The position numbers and the translations under genes were made by a program. Under the pieces are notes generated by a model. That model made no database searches. It had not been told where the DNA came from and saw only the letters and a list, made by a program, of their open reading frames with translations. 64,000 nt of DNA from Thermoflexibacter ruber (lineage in GTDB: Bacteria; Bacteroidota; Bacteroidia; Cytophagales; Thermoflexibacteraceae). The stretch is from assembly GCF_900113045.1 (NCBI RefSeq), contig NZ_FONY01000018.1, positions 1 to 64,000 of the forward strand, written 5' to 3'. Numbering within the stretch: position 1 is the first letter of the stretch; every line of letters begins with the position of its first letter. This document shows, piece by piece, positions 8,765 to 17,950 of the stretch.

Positions 8765-10723
8765 ATGCGTTATTCCTTTGTCTTGCTTTTATTTTTTTTT
8801 CTCTCGTTTTCTTTGGTCTTTGCTCAAAGAACAAAGATTGATAGCTTGCATAATCAAATCCGCAACTATCCTGCACAAGATTCTGTCAAAGTAGATATGT
8901 TGATAGATTTGGCATATCGCTATTACCAATCCTATCCCGATTCTACTTTGTTTTTTGCACAAAAGGGCTTGACCTTGGCAGAGCGACTCAAATATAAAAA
9001 GGGTATTGGCAGGGCATACAATAGGATAGCTATTGCTTATTCAGTCAAAGGAAAATATGCGGAAGGATTGACTTTTTATTTTAATTCGCTCAAAATAGCC
9101 GAGCAGCTTGGCGATGAGGTAGGCACAGCCAGCGCACTCAATAACATAGGATATATACTTAGGCTACAAAAGCAATACAAACAGTCCCTTGATTATACCT
9201 TACAAGCACTTGCCATCTCTCAGCGTAATCAGAATATAGGAGCGATGGCGGTCAATCTGACAAACTTAGGATGGCTGTATTCCAATATAGGAGATTACCA
9301 AAAGGCGTTGGGATTTGCGGCGAGAGGAATGAAAATGGCTGATGCCATAGAGGATAATTACCATGCGTCTATCAGCAGACACATCGTTGCCAAAGTATAT
9401 GCGAAGCAAGAAAGATTTGACTTAGCACTTGTGCATTACCAAGAGGGGCTAAAAAAAGCAGAAACAGCCCAAATCAAACAGCAGATTGCTTTTCACCTCT
9501 TAGGGATAGGCGAAATCTATTTTATAAAAAAACAACTAAATGAAGCACAACTATATTTAAGAAAAGCCTTAGAAATAGCCCAAGAAGTTAAATCTCCTGA
9601 AATTGTCCAAGAAGCAAGTTTAGCATTGGTCAATTTGCATAGAAGCAAAGGGGAGTATATCAAGGCTTTTGAATATAATGACATCTTTAACATTGCTAAA
9701 GACAGTATTTTTACTTTAGAGCAGCAAACTCAGATAAATAGGTTACAATATGAATTTGAGGTGGAAAAAAATAGGAGAGAAATCGCTTTATTAGAAAAAG
9801 ACAATGAATATCAAAAAGCAAAAAAAGAACTATTTTTAAATTGGCTGTATGCGGCTTTGGGCTTAGTATTTTTAGTTTCTATTTTGACATTTAGCCTTTA
9901 CAGGAGCAGGCAAAAACTATGGCAGGCAAACCGACTGTTGGCTTTTCAAAAAACAGAGTTAGAGCAGAAAAACGCAGAAATAGACGAGCAGAATAGGTCT
10001 ATTTCTCTCCAATCTGCACAACTCCAAGAAATGAATAAGTTTAAAGATAAGCTTTTTTCTATTATTGCCCATGATTTAAGAAATCCAGTGGTGGCTCTCA
10101 AAAATACCATTGACATTTTAGAACCTGAGATACTACATGCCTCAGAACTGACCTTTATTAAGACCGAATTGTTAAAGCAGTTCAATAGCATGGACTTCAC
10201 GCTGACTAATCTATTGGAATGGGCGCGTAGCCAAATGAAAGGAGAAACTTATCTCAAAGAAAATCTCAACCTTCACGAAATAGTAGAAAATACCATTAAG
10301 TTATTGTTGCCACTTGCTCGGTTAAAAGAAATTGCGATTTGTAATCAAATACCTGTCTCGACCATTGTTCATGCAGACTTAAACCATGTTCGCTTTATTA
10401 TTCGCAACCTTCTCAATAATGCGATAAAGTTTACTGATAAACAAGGAAGTATCACGATTGCTGTAGATAAAAAAGACAAACAATGCGTCATTGCAGTCAA
10501 AGATACAGGAATAGGTATGAGTAAGGAAGAGCAAAACAAGTTGTTTGCTATGAGTACAAACATAAGCACACAGGGAACAGAAGGAGAAAAGGGAACGGGC
10601 TTAGGATTGATTCTTTGTAAAGAATTTGTAGAAAAGAATAACGGCAAAATTTGGGTAGAAAGCGAAAAAGGGCAAGGAAGTACTTTTTATTTTACCTTAC
10701 CTGAAGTTGAGCTAAGCAAATAA
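8765..10723 (+). CDS. TPR-domain sensor histidine kinase
   Basis: A 652-residue membrane sensor. The signal peptide ends at VFAQ (about residue 21). About six or seven TPR units (30-330) would lie in the periplasm, followed by a short coiled coil, one TM helix (about 360-378) and a second coiled coil. The HisKA domain has the phospho-acceptor H436 in AHDLRNP. The HATPase_c domain has N-box NLLNNAIKF, G1 DTGIGM and G2 GTGLGL. All kinase motifs are intact. There is no receiver domain and no response-regulator gene next to it, so its partner is encoded elsewhere. The tight 18-base gap to the convergent next gene holds no clear terminator. Confidence 0.92.
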   Translation: MRYSFVLLLFFFLSFSLVFAQRTKIDSLHNQIRNYPAQDSVKVDMLIDLAYRYYQSYPDSTLFFAQKGLTLAERLKYKKGIGRAYNRIAIAYSVKGKYAEGLTFYFNSLKIAEQLGDEVGTASALNNIGYILRLQKQYKQSLDYTLQALAISQRNQNIGAMAVNLTNLGWLYSNIGDYQKALGFAARGMKMADAIEDNYHASISRHIVAKVYAKQERFDLALVHYQEGLKKAETAQIKQQIAFHLLGIGEIYFIKKQLNEAQLYLRKALEIAQEVKSPEIVQEASLALVNLHRSKGEYIKAFEYNDIFNIAKDSIFTLEQQTQINRLQYEFEVEKNRREIALLEKDNEYQKAKKELFLNWLYAALGLVFLVSILTFSLYRSRQKLWQANRLLAFQKTELEQKNAEIDEQNRSISLQSAQLQEMNKFKDKLFSIIAHDLRNPVVALKNTIDILEPEILHASELTFIKTELLKQFNSMDFTLTNLLEWARSQMKGETYLKENLNLHEIVENTIKLLLPLARLKEIAICNQIPVSTIVHADLNHVRFIIRNLLNNAIKFTDKQGSITIAVDKKDKQCVIAVKDTGIGMSKEEQNKLFAMSTNISTQGTEGEKGTGLGLILCKEFVEKNNGKIWVESEKGQGSTFYFTLPEVELSK

Positions 10724-10741
10724 GTACTTTTAGAAAAATAC

Positions 10742-11812
10742 TTAATCAAACTTTTCTGCTACCATTTCATAAAATTCTTTTACTTCATCTTTTTCCAAGT
10801 CCCAGCTATATTTTCGGAAATAGCGGTCTTTGATGAACATAATAGCTTCGTGGTAATTGGGGCATCTGTCTATCATTTCTAAGGCTTCCTCGAACTCTCC
10901 TATATTACCATTGAAAAGCACTCTGGTAAAACCACTTCTCTTTTCAAAAGGAATAATCTCTTTAATGCTTTGATGCTTAGATTTTTCCATGATGCTCCGA
11001 GCAAGCTCAGGATTGCTTAGTGGAGAGAATTTTTCTTCTACTATGGGTTTTTCCTCTGCAATAGGTCGCGAGTAAGAGGATGTTACATTTGACTTACTTT
11101 CTTCTTTAAAATTCAGGTCAAATTTAAGTGGAGAAATATCAAAAGTCGTTTCCTCTAAATTATTGGCAAAAAATGGGTTTTCTTGCTCACTGACAAATAG
11201 TTGGCTGTAGTTTAAAGGAATCACCTTGTCAAAGGTTTGCAAAATCAATTCCTTGTTGTCTAACATAGATTTTTGATTGAGCAATATCGCCACTAAAGCA
11301 ATAGCCCTATCCGTTTTTACTATACTTCCTTCTCTTTCCAATTGGGCTAAAATGTGGTCAAATAGGGTACGGTGTACTTTGAAATACTTAGCAATTGTTT
11401 TTACTTGTAGGGCTACGTCTATCTGCTTGCCCATAGCAGAAAATTCTTTGGTGTAATAGTCAAGTGGTGAAATAGTAAGCAAGAGCGTATCTACTACCGC
11501 ATTTGCCAAAATAGGCTCAAAGGTTTCTCGCTTAATGCTAATGTAACGAGAAAGTACATTCATTAGAGCGGTCATAGCTTGCATCACCTCTGGGGCAGAG
11601 TAGTCAAAATAAGGACTTCGGATATTGTTTGCCTCTTCCTGCCATTTGATATAAATGGTCTTGATAACAAAGAGGTTTATCTGACGATTTTCACATAGTT
11701 CTACAATCTGCTTGCCGTTGATAGCGGCATTGAGCCTGAAAAACTTATCACATATCACTCTGGCAAACCTTCGTGAATAATCATTAATCTCGGAAATATT
11801 GACTTTTCGCAT
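10742..11812 (-). CDS. Conserved hypothetical cytoplasmic protein
   Basis: A 356-residue protein without signal peptide or membrane segment, and not recognised as a characterised family. The N-terminal 210 residues are predicted mostly helical. Residues about 215-285 are a charged, proline-containing linker. The last 70 residues (FEKRSGFTRVLFNGNIGEF onward) resemble a small helical C-terminal module found in other Bacteroidota hypothetical proteins (from memory). The two-part layout with a flexible linker suggests an adaptor or regulatory protein, but function is unknown. It is transcribed convergently with the histidine kinase, so the two are not an operon. Confidence 0.75.
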   Translation of the reverse strand: MRKVNISEINDYSRRFARVICDKFFRLNAAINGKQIVELCENRQINLFVIKTIYIKWQEEANNIRSPYFDYSAPEVMQAMTALMNVLSRYISIKRETFEPILANAVVDTLLLTISPLDYYTKEFSAMGKQIDVALQVKTIAKYFKVHRTLFDHILAQLEREGSIVKTDRAIALVAILLNQKSMLDNKELILQTFDKVIPLNYSQLFVSEQENPFFANNLEETTFDISPLKFDLNFKEESKSNVTSSYSRPIAEEKPIVEEKFSPLSNPELARSIMEKSKHQSIKEIIPFEKRSGFTRVLFNGNIGEFEEALEMIDRCPNYHEAIMFIKDRYFRKYSWDLEKDEVKEFYEMVAEKFD

Positions 11813-12014
11813 GACCTTTCTATTTTGATACGTTCTATTAGTTTGACTTTATAAAGCCTTGAAAATACGTGAGTTAAATGCAATTCTAAGTACTTTTGTA
11901 AGTGAAAATTTGGAGGAGGTACTGATATAACGAAAAATTCCCAACAAATTATTTGATAAATCTAATCATTTCTAAGAAAAATAAAAAAAATCGTACCAAT
12001 TTCTTTATTTTTCA

Positions 12015-12806
12015 TTATTTTCTTTCTCTATTTGGATAGTTGCCTTTACGCACCAAGTCGCTCACCTCTGCCAAAATATTGAGCTTGCCACCATAAGTTT
12101 CTTGCAAGAGAGCTGTAGTAAAAACATCTTCCGTTTTTCCACTCGCTACTAACCTCATGTTCAGCAAAATAATCCAGTCAAAGTACTCTATCGCAGACTG
12201 CAAGTCGTGGTGAACTACGATGACGGTCTTGTTTTGGGAGCGCATTTCCCTAAGTAAGTCCACAATAGCACTTTCTGTAGCCGCATCTACCCCTGTAAAA
12301 GGCTCGTCCATGAAGTACAAATCTGCTTTCTGTGCCAAAGCCCTTGCTAAGAAAACCCTTTGTTGTTGTCCGCCTGAGAGTTGTGCAATTTGTCGGTCTT
12401 TAAAACCTTCCATGCCTACCTTCCGCAAGCAGTCCAAAGCTATCTCTCTATCTGACTGCCTTATATTGCGGAAAAGCCCTAATTTGGCATACCTTCCCAT
12501 GAGAACTACGTCTAAGACTGAAGCAGGAAAATCCCAATCAACGCTTTCTCGCTGAGGAACATAGCTTACTCTCTCCCTAACTTCGTTCAAAGATTTGTCA
12601 AAGAGTTTGACGTAGCCACTACTGAGGGGAATCAGTCCCATGATGCTTTTGATGAGGGTGGACTTGCCCGCCCCATTAGGACCGATAATACCGACCAAAG
12701 AACCTTGGGGAATACTCAAATCTACGTCCCAAAGCACAGGCTTGCGATTGTAGCTTACTGTCAAATCGTGAACTTCTAAAACAGGGTTACTGACTTGGAC
12801 TATCAT
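12015..12806 (-). CDS. Metal-type ABC transporter ATP-binding protein (ZnuC/MntB/TroB-like)
   Basis: A 263-residue ATPase. Walker A is GPNGAGKST (42-50), the signature is LSGGQ (143-147), Walker B is LYFMDEPF (163-170), and the H-loop is VVHHD. The segments YVPQRESVDWDFPASVLDVVLMG and FTGVDAATE are typical of ATPases powering zinc, manganese or iron import through ZnuB/TroC-type permeases. The metal cannot be decided. No permease or substrate-binding protein is adjacent: downstream is an unrelated gene and upstream a divergent methyltransferase. The partners must therefore be elsewhere. Confidence 0.88.
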   Translation of the reverse strand: MIVQVSNPVLEVHDLTVSYNRKPVLWDVDLSIPQGSLVGIIGPNGAGKSTLIKSIMGLIPLSSGYVKLFDKSLNEVRERVSYVPQRESVDWDFPASVLDVVLMGRYAKLGLFRNIRQSDREIALDCLRKVGMEGFKDRQIAQLSGGQQQRVFLARALAQKADLYFMDEPFTGVDAATESAIVDLLREMRSQNKTVIVVHHDLQSAIEYFDWIILLNMRLVASGKTEDVFTTALLQETYGGKLNILAEVSDLVRKGNYPNRERK

Positions 12807-12824
12807 TTTGTTGATGTTTTTTTA

Positions 12825-12832
12825 CAAATATA
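12825..12832 (-). promoter_or_regulatory. Possible -7 element for the ABC ATPase gene
   Basis: On the minus strand TATATTTG matches TAnnTTTG and ends 18 bases before the ATG. A TTTG lies about 23 bases further upstream, at the long end of the accepted -33 spacing. Confidence 0.35.
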
Positions 12833-12877
12833 GTATTTTGGCTAAATTGGCGGCCCAAAAAATTAAATAAAACTCCT

Positions 12878-13420
12878 ATGCGAAAACTTACGATGGACGA
12901 GCTGAATCGGATTTCTGCCGAGCAGTTCAAGGAAGAAGCCAACGAAAACTTAGTGCTTGTATTAGACAGTATCCGAAGCATGAACAATGTAGGTTCTGTT
13001 TTTCGTACTGCCGATGCCTTTAAAGTTGGGAAAATCTATCTTTGTGGTATCACTGCCGTCCCCCCGCATAGAGAGATTCATAAAACTGCCTTAGGAGCAA
13101 CTGAGTCAGTGAGTTGGGAGTATGTAAAACAAGTCAGTGAAGCTATTTTATCGCTCAAAAATCAAGGCTACCAAATCGTAGCCGTAGAGCAAACTAACCA
13201 AAGCACTTATTTGCAAGATTTTCAGCCTAAGAAAGATGAAAAGTACACTTTTATTTTTGGAAATGAGGCATTTGGCGTAAGCGATGAGATATTGCCTCTA
13301 TGCGATATTGGCTTAGAAATACCCCAATTTGGCACAAAACACTCTTTTAACATTGTGGTCAGTTTGGGCATTGTACTCTGGCATTACGCTTACTTAACGG
13401 CATTTACCAACCTCAAATAA
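12878..13420 (+). CDS. SpoU/TrmH-family RNA 2'-O-methyltransferase
   Basis: A 180-residue SPOUT-fold methyltransferase that moves a methyl group from SAM to a ribose 2'-OH in tRNA or rRNA. The three motifs are present: motif 1 SMNNVGSVFRTADA with the catalytic arginine, motif 2 IFGNEAFGV, and motif 3 IPQFGTKHSFNIVVSLGI, forming the knotted SAM site. It lacks the extra N-terminal substrate-binding domain of RlmB and is closest to the short RNA methyltransferases of Bacteroidota; the exact RNA target is not decidable. Its 3' end overlaps the convergent next gene by 31 bases. Confidence 0.9.
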   Translation: MRKLTMDELNRISAEQFKEEANENLVLVLDSIRSMNNVGSVFRTADAFKVGKIYLCGITAVPPHREIHKTALGATESVSWEYVKQVSEAILSLKNQGYQIVAVEQTNQSTYLQDFQPKKDEKYTFIFGNEAFGVSDEILPLCDIGLEIPQFGTKHSFNIVVSLGIVLWHYAYLTAFTNLK

Positions 13421-13941
13421 TCCAACATGGTTTTGCGAAATACCTCTCTTTCGTCTTCTATGTGCATGAACTCTTGCCATTTTCTGCCTACCTTGATTTG
13501 AAAATAGTGATTTTCTTGGAGACTATGGTACAATTTTACAGCAAAATAATAGTGCGTTTCCATGTCCCCAAAGTCAAAAAAGTAAGTTCCTTGCGCTTGA
13601 TTGTTAGGGTCTTGCCATTGGACTTCTAAGCGGATTTCATTCGCTATCAGTTCATTAGGCTCTAACATAATGTAAGCCTTATCATTTCGCCAATGATGCA
13701 CAATCGCCAAGTTGATAACAGGGTGGTCTTGGGCTGCTATTCTATCTTTGTTTCGGTAAATGTCTGCTTTGGCTTTGGTATTTTCTTGTTTTTCGTAGTA
13801 AAGCCCTCTCACGTTTTTAAAGAAAAGCACTGAACTTTCCGTAGTTTCAAAGGAAAAATCCCCCTCTTTTACTTTTTTATGCTTGTCGACATTGCAAGCA
13901 AACAGCAGGATTAGTAAAACGTAGAATTTAGACAAAGACAT
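13390..13941 (-). CDS. Putative lipoprotein of unknown function
   Basis: A 183-residue protein with a short hydrophobic signal ending in the lipobox LLFAC (C16), so probably a lipoprotein. The mature part is mixed alpha/beta with many aromatic residues (HHWRNDKAY, GTYFFDFGDMETHYYFA, WQEFMHIEDER). No characterised family is recognised. It follows the TSUP permease gene by 12 bases and may be co-transcribed with it and the lipoprotein gene upstream. Confidence 0.7.
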   Translation of the reverse strand: MSLSKFYVLLILLFACNVDKHKKVKEGDFSFETTESSVLFFKNVRGLYYEKQENTKAKADIYRNKDRIAAQDHPVINLAIVHHWRNDKAYIMLEPNELIANEIRLEVQWQDPNNQAQGTYFFDFGDMETHYYFAVKLYHSLQENHYFQIKVGRKWQEFMHIEDEREVFRKTMLDYLRLVNAVK

Positions 13942-13953
13942 ATAGTATTATAG

Positions 13954-14721
13954 CTATTTCCAGAAAAAGATATGAATAATAGATAAAACAACCACTACAA
14001 TCAACATTCTGTACGTCCAAAGACTTGCAGAGGGGTGCCTCATCGCAAAATGAGCGGCTGACCATGCGCCTATGCTTTGCCCTATGGATAACAGAATTGC
14101 TAACCCCCACTCCACTTGTCCACTCCATATAAAAATAAACAAAGAAGGAATAGTAAATAAAAATACCAAGAAGGTTTTTAAACTGATAGAGTCTTTGATA
14201 GAGTATTTTGCCCCTAATACAAAGGCTACGTGCAACAATATTCCTACTCCTGCTTGCAGAAAACCCGCATAAAACCCTACAATAAAAAATATAATGACAG
14301 TAAATATCTTGCTATTGGGCTTTCCCTCGTTTTCTACTTTGAGCCAACGCTCTGGCTTTATTAAAATCACAAAAAGCATGACCACCATAATAACTCCTAT
14401 GGCAGTGTCTATTACCTTTTCACTCACATTTACAGCAAGTTGAGTTCCGATAATCGCCCCTAACACTGAAGGAACAACAAACCAACCAGATGATTGATAA
14501 TTTAGTTTTCCATTTTTGTAAAATGTAGCTACGGCTACAGTACTCTGGGTTAGCACTCCCAGTCTATTGGTGGCATTGGCATAGTTAGCGGGCAAACCTA
14601 CAAACATGAGCATAGCCAAGGTAACTAACGAACCACTGCCGGTAAGCGTATTGATAAAACCTGCCAATGCCCCTGCCAAGATAGAAAGAAGATACACATA
14701 CCACTCGTAGTTCATAAGCAA
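13954..14721 (-). CDS. TSUP-family (TauE/SafE) membrane permease
   Basis: A 255-residue inner-membrane protein with about eight hydrophobic segments. The N-terminal half-repeat contains LAGALAGFINTLTGSGSLVT and the second contains FIVGFYAGFLQAGVGILLH; these paired G-rich motifs define the sulfite/sulfoacetate exporter TauE/SafE family. The family moves sulfur-containing anions or other small carboxylates, and the substrate here is unknown. It lies between two small lipoprotein genes (17- and 12-base gaps), so the three probably form an operon. Confidence 0.88.
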   Translation of the reverse strand: MLMNYEWYVYLLSILAGALAGFINTLTGSGSLVTLAMLMFVGLPANYANATNRLGVLTQSTVAVATFYKNGKLNYQSSGWFVVPSVLGAIIGTQLAVNVSEKVIDTAIGVIMVVMLFVILIKPERWLKVENEGKPNSKIFTVIIFFIVGFYAGFLQAGVGILLHVAFVLGAKYSIKDSISLKTFLVFLFTIPSLFIFIWSGQVEWGLAILLSIGQSIGAWSAAHFAMRHPSASLWTYRMLIVVVVLSIIHIFFWK

Positions 14722-14738
14722 AATTTATTTAAATAGGT

Positions 14739-15452
14739 TTATTTTGTAGTCGTAGAGTCTGAGGGAATTTCTTTACGTGAATCTCCTATTAGCTTGATTT
14801 TGCCTTCATTCGTAAATTGGTAGCGTTTTTCAGAAAGTATCTGTTTCTTTAAACTCAAAGCGTCTTTCTCTTTACCAAATAGATAGTCAAGCAATAAATG
14901 ACTTACTACCACAGAGCTATCAGTATCAATTATGGAATAACGCTTCAACTCAGTAGGAGGTAGGGTAGATACAGGTTTGTGGAACAGTATCTCATCTATT
15001 TTTTTGCCTTCCTTATCCATAGTAGCCAAGAAAATATAAATATCATCATTGGGGGGGAGGTTATTGCGAGCATACAATACCGCAGAATAATTGGCAGTTT
15101 CAAATACTTTACCGACAAAGTAGAATTTGCAACAGGTAGTTGCTGTATGATGCGAAACTGAGTCAGGGTGTTCTTCCTTTGTCAAGCTATCTAAAACAAA
15201 TACATGCCTAAAAGTAGAATCGATGTGGCGATTCTCGTCCAATAAGGCAGTAAAGGTAGAATAGCTTGAATTGTCAGTGAGCATTTCATAAGGTAGAGTT
15301 AAAGGGGCGAAATGCTCATTGAATTTCTTGTATGCACCAAAATTGCTTTGATTGCTGGTTTGCTGACCGCTGCAAGCAGATAAAATACTCAAAACAGCAA
15401 ATATGAATACAAAGTATAAATTTATTTTTTTTAGGTCTATATGAGTGTTCAT
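14739..15452 (-). CDS. Putative lipoprotein of unknown function
   Basis: A 237-residue protein with signal peptide and lipobox LSAC (C27), so probably anchored to a membrane on the periplasmic or outer side. The mature part has an acidic, Ser/Thr-rich composition and contains SHHTATTCCKFYFVGKVFE, a segment with adjacent cysteines. No characterised family is recognised. First gene of a likely three-gene operon with the TSUP permease and the second lipoprotein. Confidence 0.7.
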   Translation of the reverse strand: MNTHIDLKKINLYFVFIFAVLSILSACSGQQTSNQSNFGAYKKFNEHFAPLTLPYEMLTDNSSYSTFTALLDENRHIDSTFRHVFVLDSLTKEEHPDSVSHHTATTCCKFYFVGKVFETANYSAVLYARNNLPPNDDIYIFLATMDKEGKKIDEILFHKPVSTLPPTELKRYSIIDTDSSVVVSHLLLDYLFGKEKDALSLKKQILSEKRYQFTNEGKIKLIGDSRKEIPSDSTTTK

Positions 15453-15612
15453 GCTTAGCGAATTTTGAATTTAAAAATAGATTTCTTGAAAAAATTTTTA
15501 ACTACATCAAAATATGATAAGGCAAAAATAAGAGATTCATTGTATTAAAAGAGGCTTTTAAGTAGATTTCTCAAATATTCTTTCTACTTGCGTTAAAAAA
15601 TCATAAGTTTTA

Positions 15613-15643
15613 TTGACATAAAGAGAATATCTACATAACTTTG
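15613..15643 (+). promoter_or_regulatory. Bacteroidota-type promoter of the PpiD-like gene
   Basis: A TTG -33 element (15613-15615, in ATTGACA) is followed after 20 bases by TAACTTTG (15636-15643), a full match to TAnnTTTG. The ATG lies 22 bases further on. Confidence 0.7.
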
Positions 15644-15665
15644 CACCCTAAAAAATTTTTAGTGT

Positions 15666-17786
15666 ATGGCAATTATTTCAAAAATCAGAGAAAGAGCAGG
15701 GATAGCCGTAGGTGCAATCGCTATTGGCTTAATTTTATTTATCGTAGGGGGGGATTTATTTTCCTCTAACTCTTGGATTATGCAAAGTCTTAACCAACCT
15801 ACTGTTGGTACTATTGACGGCAATACCATATCTTTTCAAGAGTACAACAATGAACTTAATGATTTGAAAAACAAATATTCACTCCAAGTAGGAAGGGCTT
15901 TGAATGAGATAGAGTTAGAATACATCAGACCTGAAGCCTTTAATAACTTAGTGGATAAATTGGTCTTACAAAAAGAATTTGAAAAAATCGGTCTGGTAGT
16001 TACCAAAGAAGAACTGCAAGACATGATTCAGGGCAATAACCTGCACCCCGGCTGGGCGCAGAGTTTTACCAATCCACAAACAGGGGAAGTTGATAAAAAC
16101 ATGATTATCAACTTTTTGAAAAATATAGGGCAAGCAAGACCTGAACAGCAAGCACAATTTTATAACTTTGAGCAAGGGCTTACCCCAGAGCGTTTGAAAG
16201 AAAAATATCAAAAACTGTTCGACCTTTCTACCTATGTAACTAAAAAAGAGGCAGAAACATACTACAAAGACCAAAATTCCAGGGTAAGCGTAAAGTACGT
16301 AGCTATTCCTTTTTATTTAGTACCTGACTCGGTAGTCAAAGTTAATGATGACTTGCTGATAGCTCAATTTAATAAGATAAAAGACAAGTACAAAGATAAA
16401 GAAAATAGAGCAATAGAATACGTGCCTTTTTCGTTTAAACCTTCGTCTGCGGACTCTGCTTCTATCAAAAAGAGCCTTGAGGACTTAGTAGCACAGTTTG
16501 AAGCAACGACTGACAATGAGTCTTTTGCCAATGCCAACTCTGATGTAAATCAAAATATTGGGTCTTTGAAGCCCTCTGACTTGCCTAAAGATTTAGCCAG
16601 TATTTCTTTGGAGGAGGGCAAAGTGTACGGTCCTTTCTTGGATAAAGATAAAGGAGTTTATGCCTTGCATAAGTTTATCGCTACTGAGCAAGATTCCGTT
16701 TACTCTGCTAAAGCAAGCCATATCCTGTTCTCTACAAAAGAAAAATCTGACGCAGATAAAGCAGAAATAAAGAAGAAAGCACAAGACGTGTTGAATCAGT
16801 TGCAAAAAGGAACAGGAGATTTTGCTACTTTTGCAAGGATATACGGCGAGGATGGCACAAGAGAGAAAGGAGGAGATTTGGGCTGGTTCACTGAAAAGCA
16901 GATGGTTGCTCCTTTTGAAAAAGCAGTGATGGACGCAAACAAATTAGGTTTAATTCCTAATCTCGTAGAAACAGAGTTTGGTTATCACATCATAGAAGTT
17001 ACTGGTTTAAAGAATAAAACCAAATACAAGTTAGCAACTATTGTCAAAGAAATTGCTCCAAGCGATGCTACCAGAGAAAAAGCATATAGAGATGCGTCTA
17101 ATTTTGCATCGGCAAAGAATATTAAAGAATACGTGGATAAAGTAGCAGAAGCAAAACTTATTAGTTTACAAGCACTTAACATTGCCAAAGATGCTAAGTT
17201 CATCAATAACATCAACAGCCCGAAAGTAAGAGAAATTGTACGCTGGGCATATAACGATGCTAAGTTAGGTCAAGTATCACCTATTTTTGAATTAGACGAC
17301 CAATACATTGTAGCAGTTTTGAGAGGTGCAGTAGATAAAGGAGAGGCGACTTGGGAAGACGTAAAAGACGAGTTAGCCATAGAAGTCCGAAAAGATTTAA
17401 AAGCCCAATACATTATGGACAAATTGAAAGCAGTGGCTAACAGCGACCTTACTTCTATTGCCAATGCTTACGGCACTAATGTAAGCGTAACCAATATGTC
17501 AGATATAACTATGCAAACCTCAGCATTAAATGGAGTAGGTTATTCTCCTATTGCAATAGGTAGAGCTTTTGGTATGAAAAAAGGAGAGAAAACTCCACTT
17601 TTTAGAGATGAAGAAGCTATTATCGCATTAGAAGTAACAGAGGTAAGCGAGGCGGCGGAGATTGCAGATTACAACTCTTACAAAGAGCAAATCGTAGGAA
17701 GAAGGACTGCACAGACGCTGGACAGGCTATACAAAGCGGCTAAGAAAATCACTAAGACAGAAAGTGATATTGCTAAGTACTACTAA
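15666..17786 (+). CDS. PpiD/SurA-like periplasmic peptidyl-prolyl isomerase
   Basis: A 706-residue envelope folding factor. A single N-terminal TM anchor (about 12-31) is followed by a SurA_N-like chaperone domain (about 40-230), then a parvulin rotamase domain (about 348-444; SHILFST, GDLGWFTEKQMV, FGYHIIEVTG), then a second, degenerate parvulin-like region in the C-terminal third. This matches PpiD, which assists outer-membrane and secreted proteins leaving the Sec translocon. It is longer than E. coli PpiD (about 620), as is usual in Bacteroidota. It has its own promoter and a strong terminator, so it is monocistronic. Confidence 0.9.
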   Translation: MAIISKIRERAGIAVGAIAIGLILFIVGGDLFSSNSWIMQSLNQPTVGTIDGNTISFQEYNNELNDLKNKYSLQVGRALNEIELEYIRPEAFNNLVDKLVLQKEFEKIGLVVTKEELQDMIQGNNLHPGWAQSFTNPQTGEVDKNMIINFLKNIGQARPEQQAQFYNFEQGLTPERLKEKYQKLFDLSTYVTKKEAETYYKDQNSRVSVKYVAIPFYLVPDSVVKVNDDLLIAQFNKIKDKYKDKENRAIEYVPFSFKPSSADSASIKKSLEDLVAQFEATTDNESFANANSDVNQNIGSLKPSDLPKDLASISLEEGKVYGPFLDKDKGVYALHKFIATEQDSVYSAKASHILFSTKEKSDADKAEIKKKAQDVLNQLQKGTGDFATFARIYGEDGTREKGGDLGWFTEKQMVAPFEKAVMDANKLGLIPNLVETEFGYHIIEVTGLKNKTKYKLATIVKEIAPSDATREKAYRDASNFASAKNIKEYVDKVAEAKLISLQALNIAKDAKFINNINSPKVREIVRWAYNDAKLGQVSPIFELDDQYIVAVLRGAVDKGEATWEDVKDELAIEVRKDLKAQYIMDKLKAVANSDLTSIANAYGTNVSVTNMSDITMQTSALNGVGYSPIAIGRAFGMKKGEKTPLFRDEEAIIALEVTEVSEAAEIADYNSYKEQIVGRRTAQTLDRLYKAAKKITKTESDIAKYY

Positions 17787-17807
17787 TAGAATACAATAGA
17801 GTTCTCA

Positions 17808-17872
17808 CAAAAGTACCTATTTCCCCTCTCAGAAAGAGAGGGCAGGGGTGAGGCGATAAAAAAATACTTTTG
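17808..17872. repeat. REP-like palindromic element
   Basis: An outer 8-bp inverted repeat CAAAAGTA (17808-17815) and TACTTTTG (17865-17872) encloses an inner perfect 7-bp hairpin CCCTCTC-AGAAA-GAGAGGG (17824-17842) followed by GCAGGGGTGAGG. It sits between the foldase stop codon and its terminator. The pattern is that of intergenic repeats found in many copies in such genomes; no second copy is in this window. Confidence 0.5.
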
Positions 17873-17908
17873 CAAGAAGTCTAATATAAAATACACTAAA
17901 AATAAGGG

Positions 17909-17950
17909 AAGAGGGATGGCTTGTAAAGCTACCCCTCTTTTTCTTTTTTT
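17909..17950 (+). terminator. Rho-independent terminator of the PpiD-like gene
   Basis: AAGAGGGATGGCTT and AGCTACCCCTCTT pair over about 13 bp with one mismatch and one G-U around a short loop, followed by TTTTTCTTTTTTT. Confidence 0.85.

Noticed and set aside
10720-10745. Weak hairpin AAGTA...TACTT between the histidine kinase and the convergent gene
   Set aside because: Five-base arms overlapping the AT-rich gap; too short to support as a terminator.
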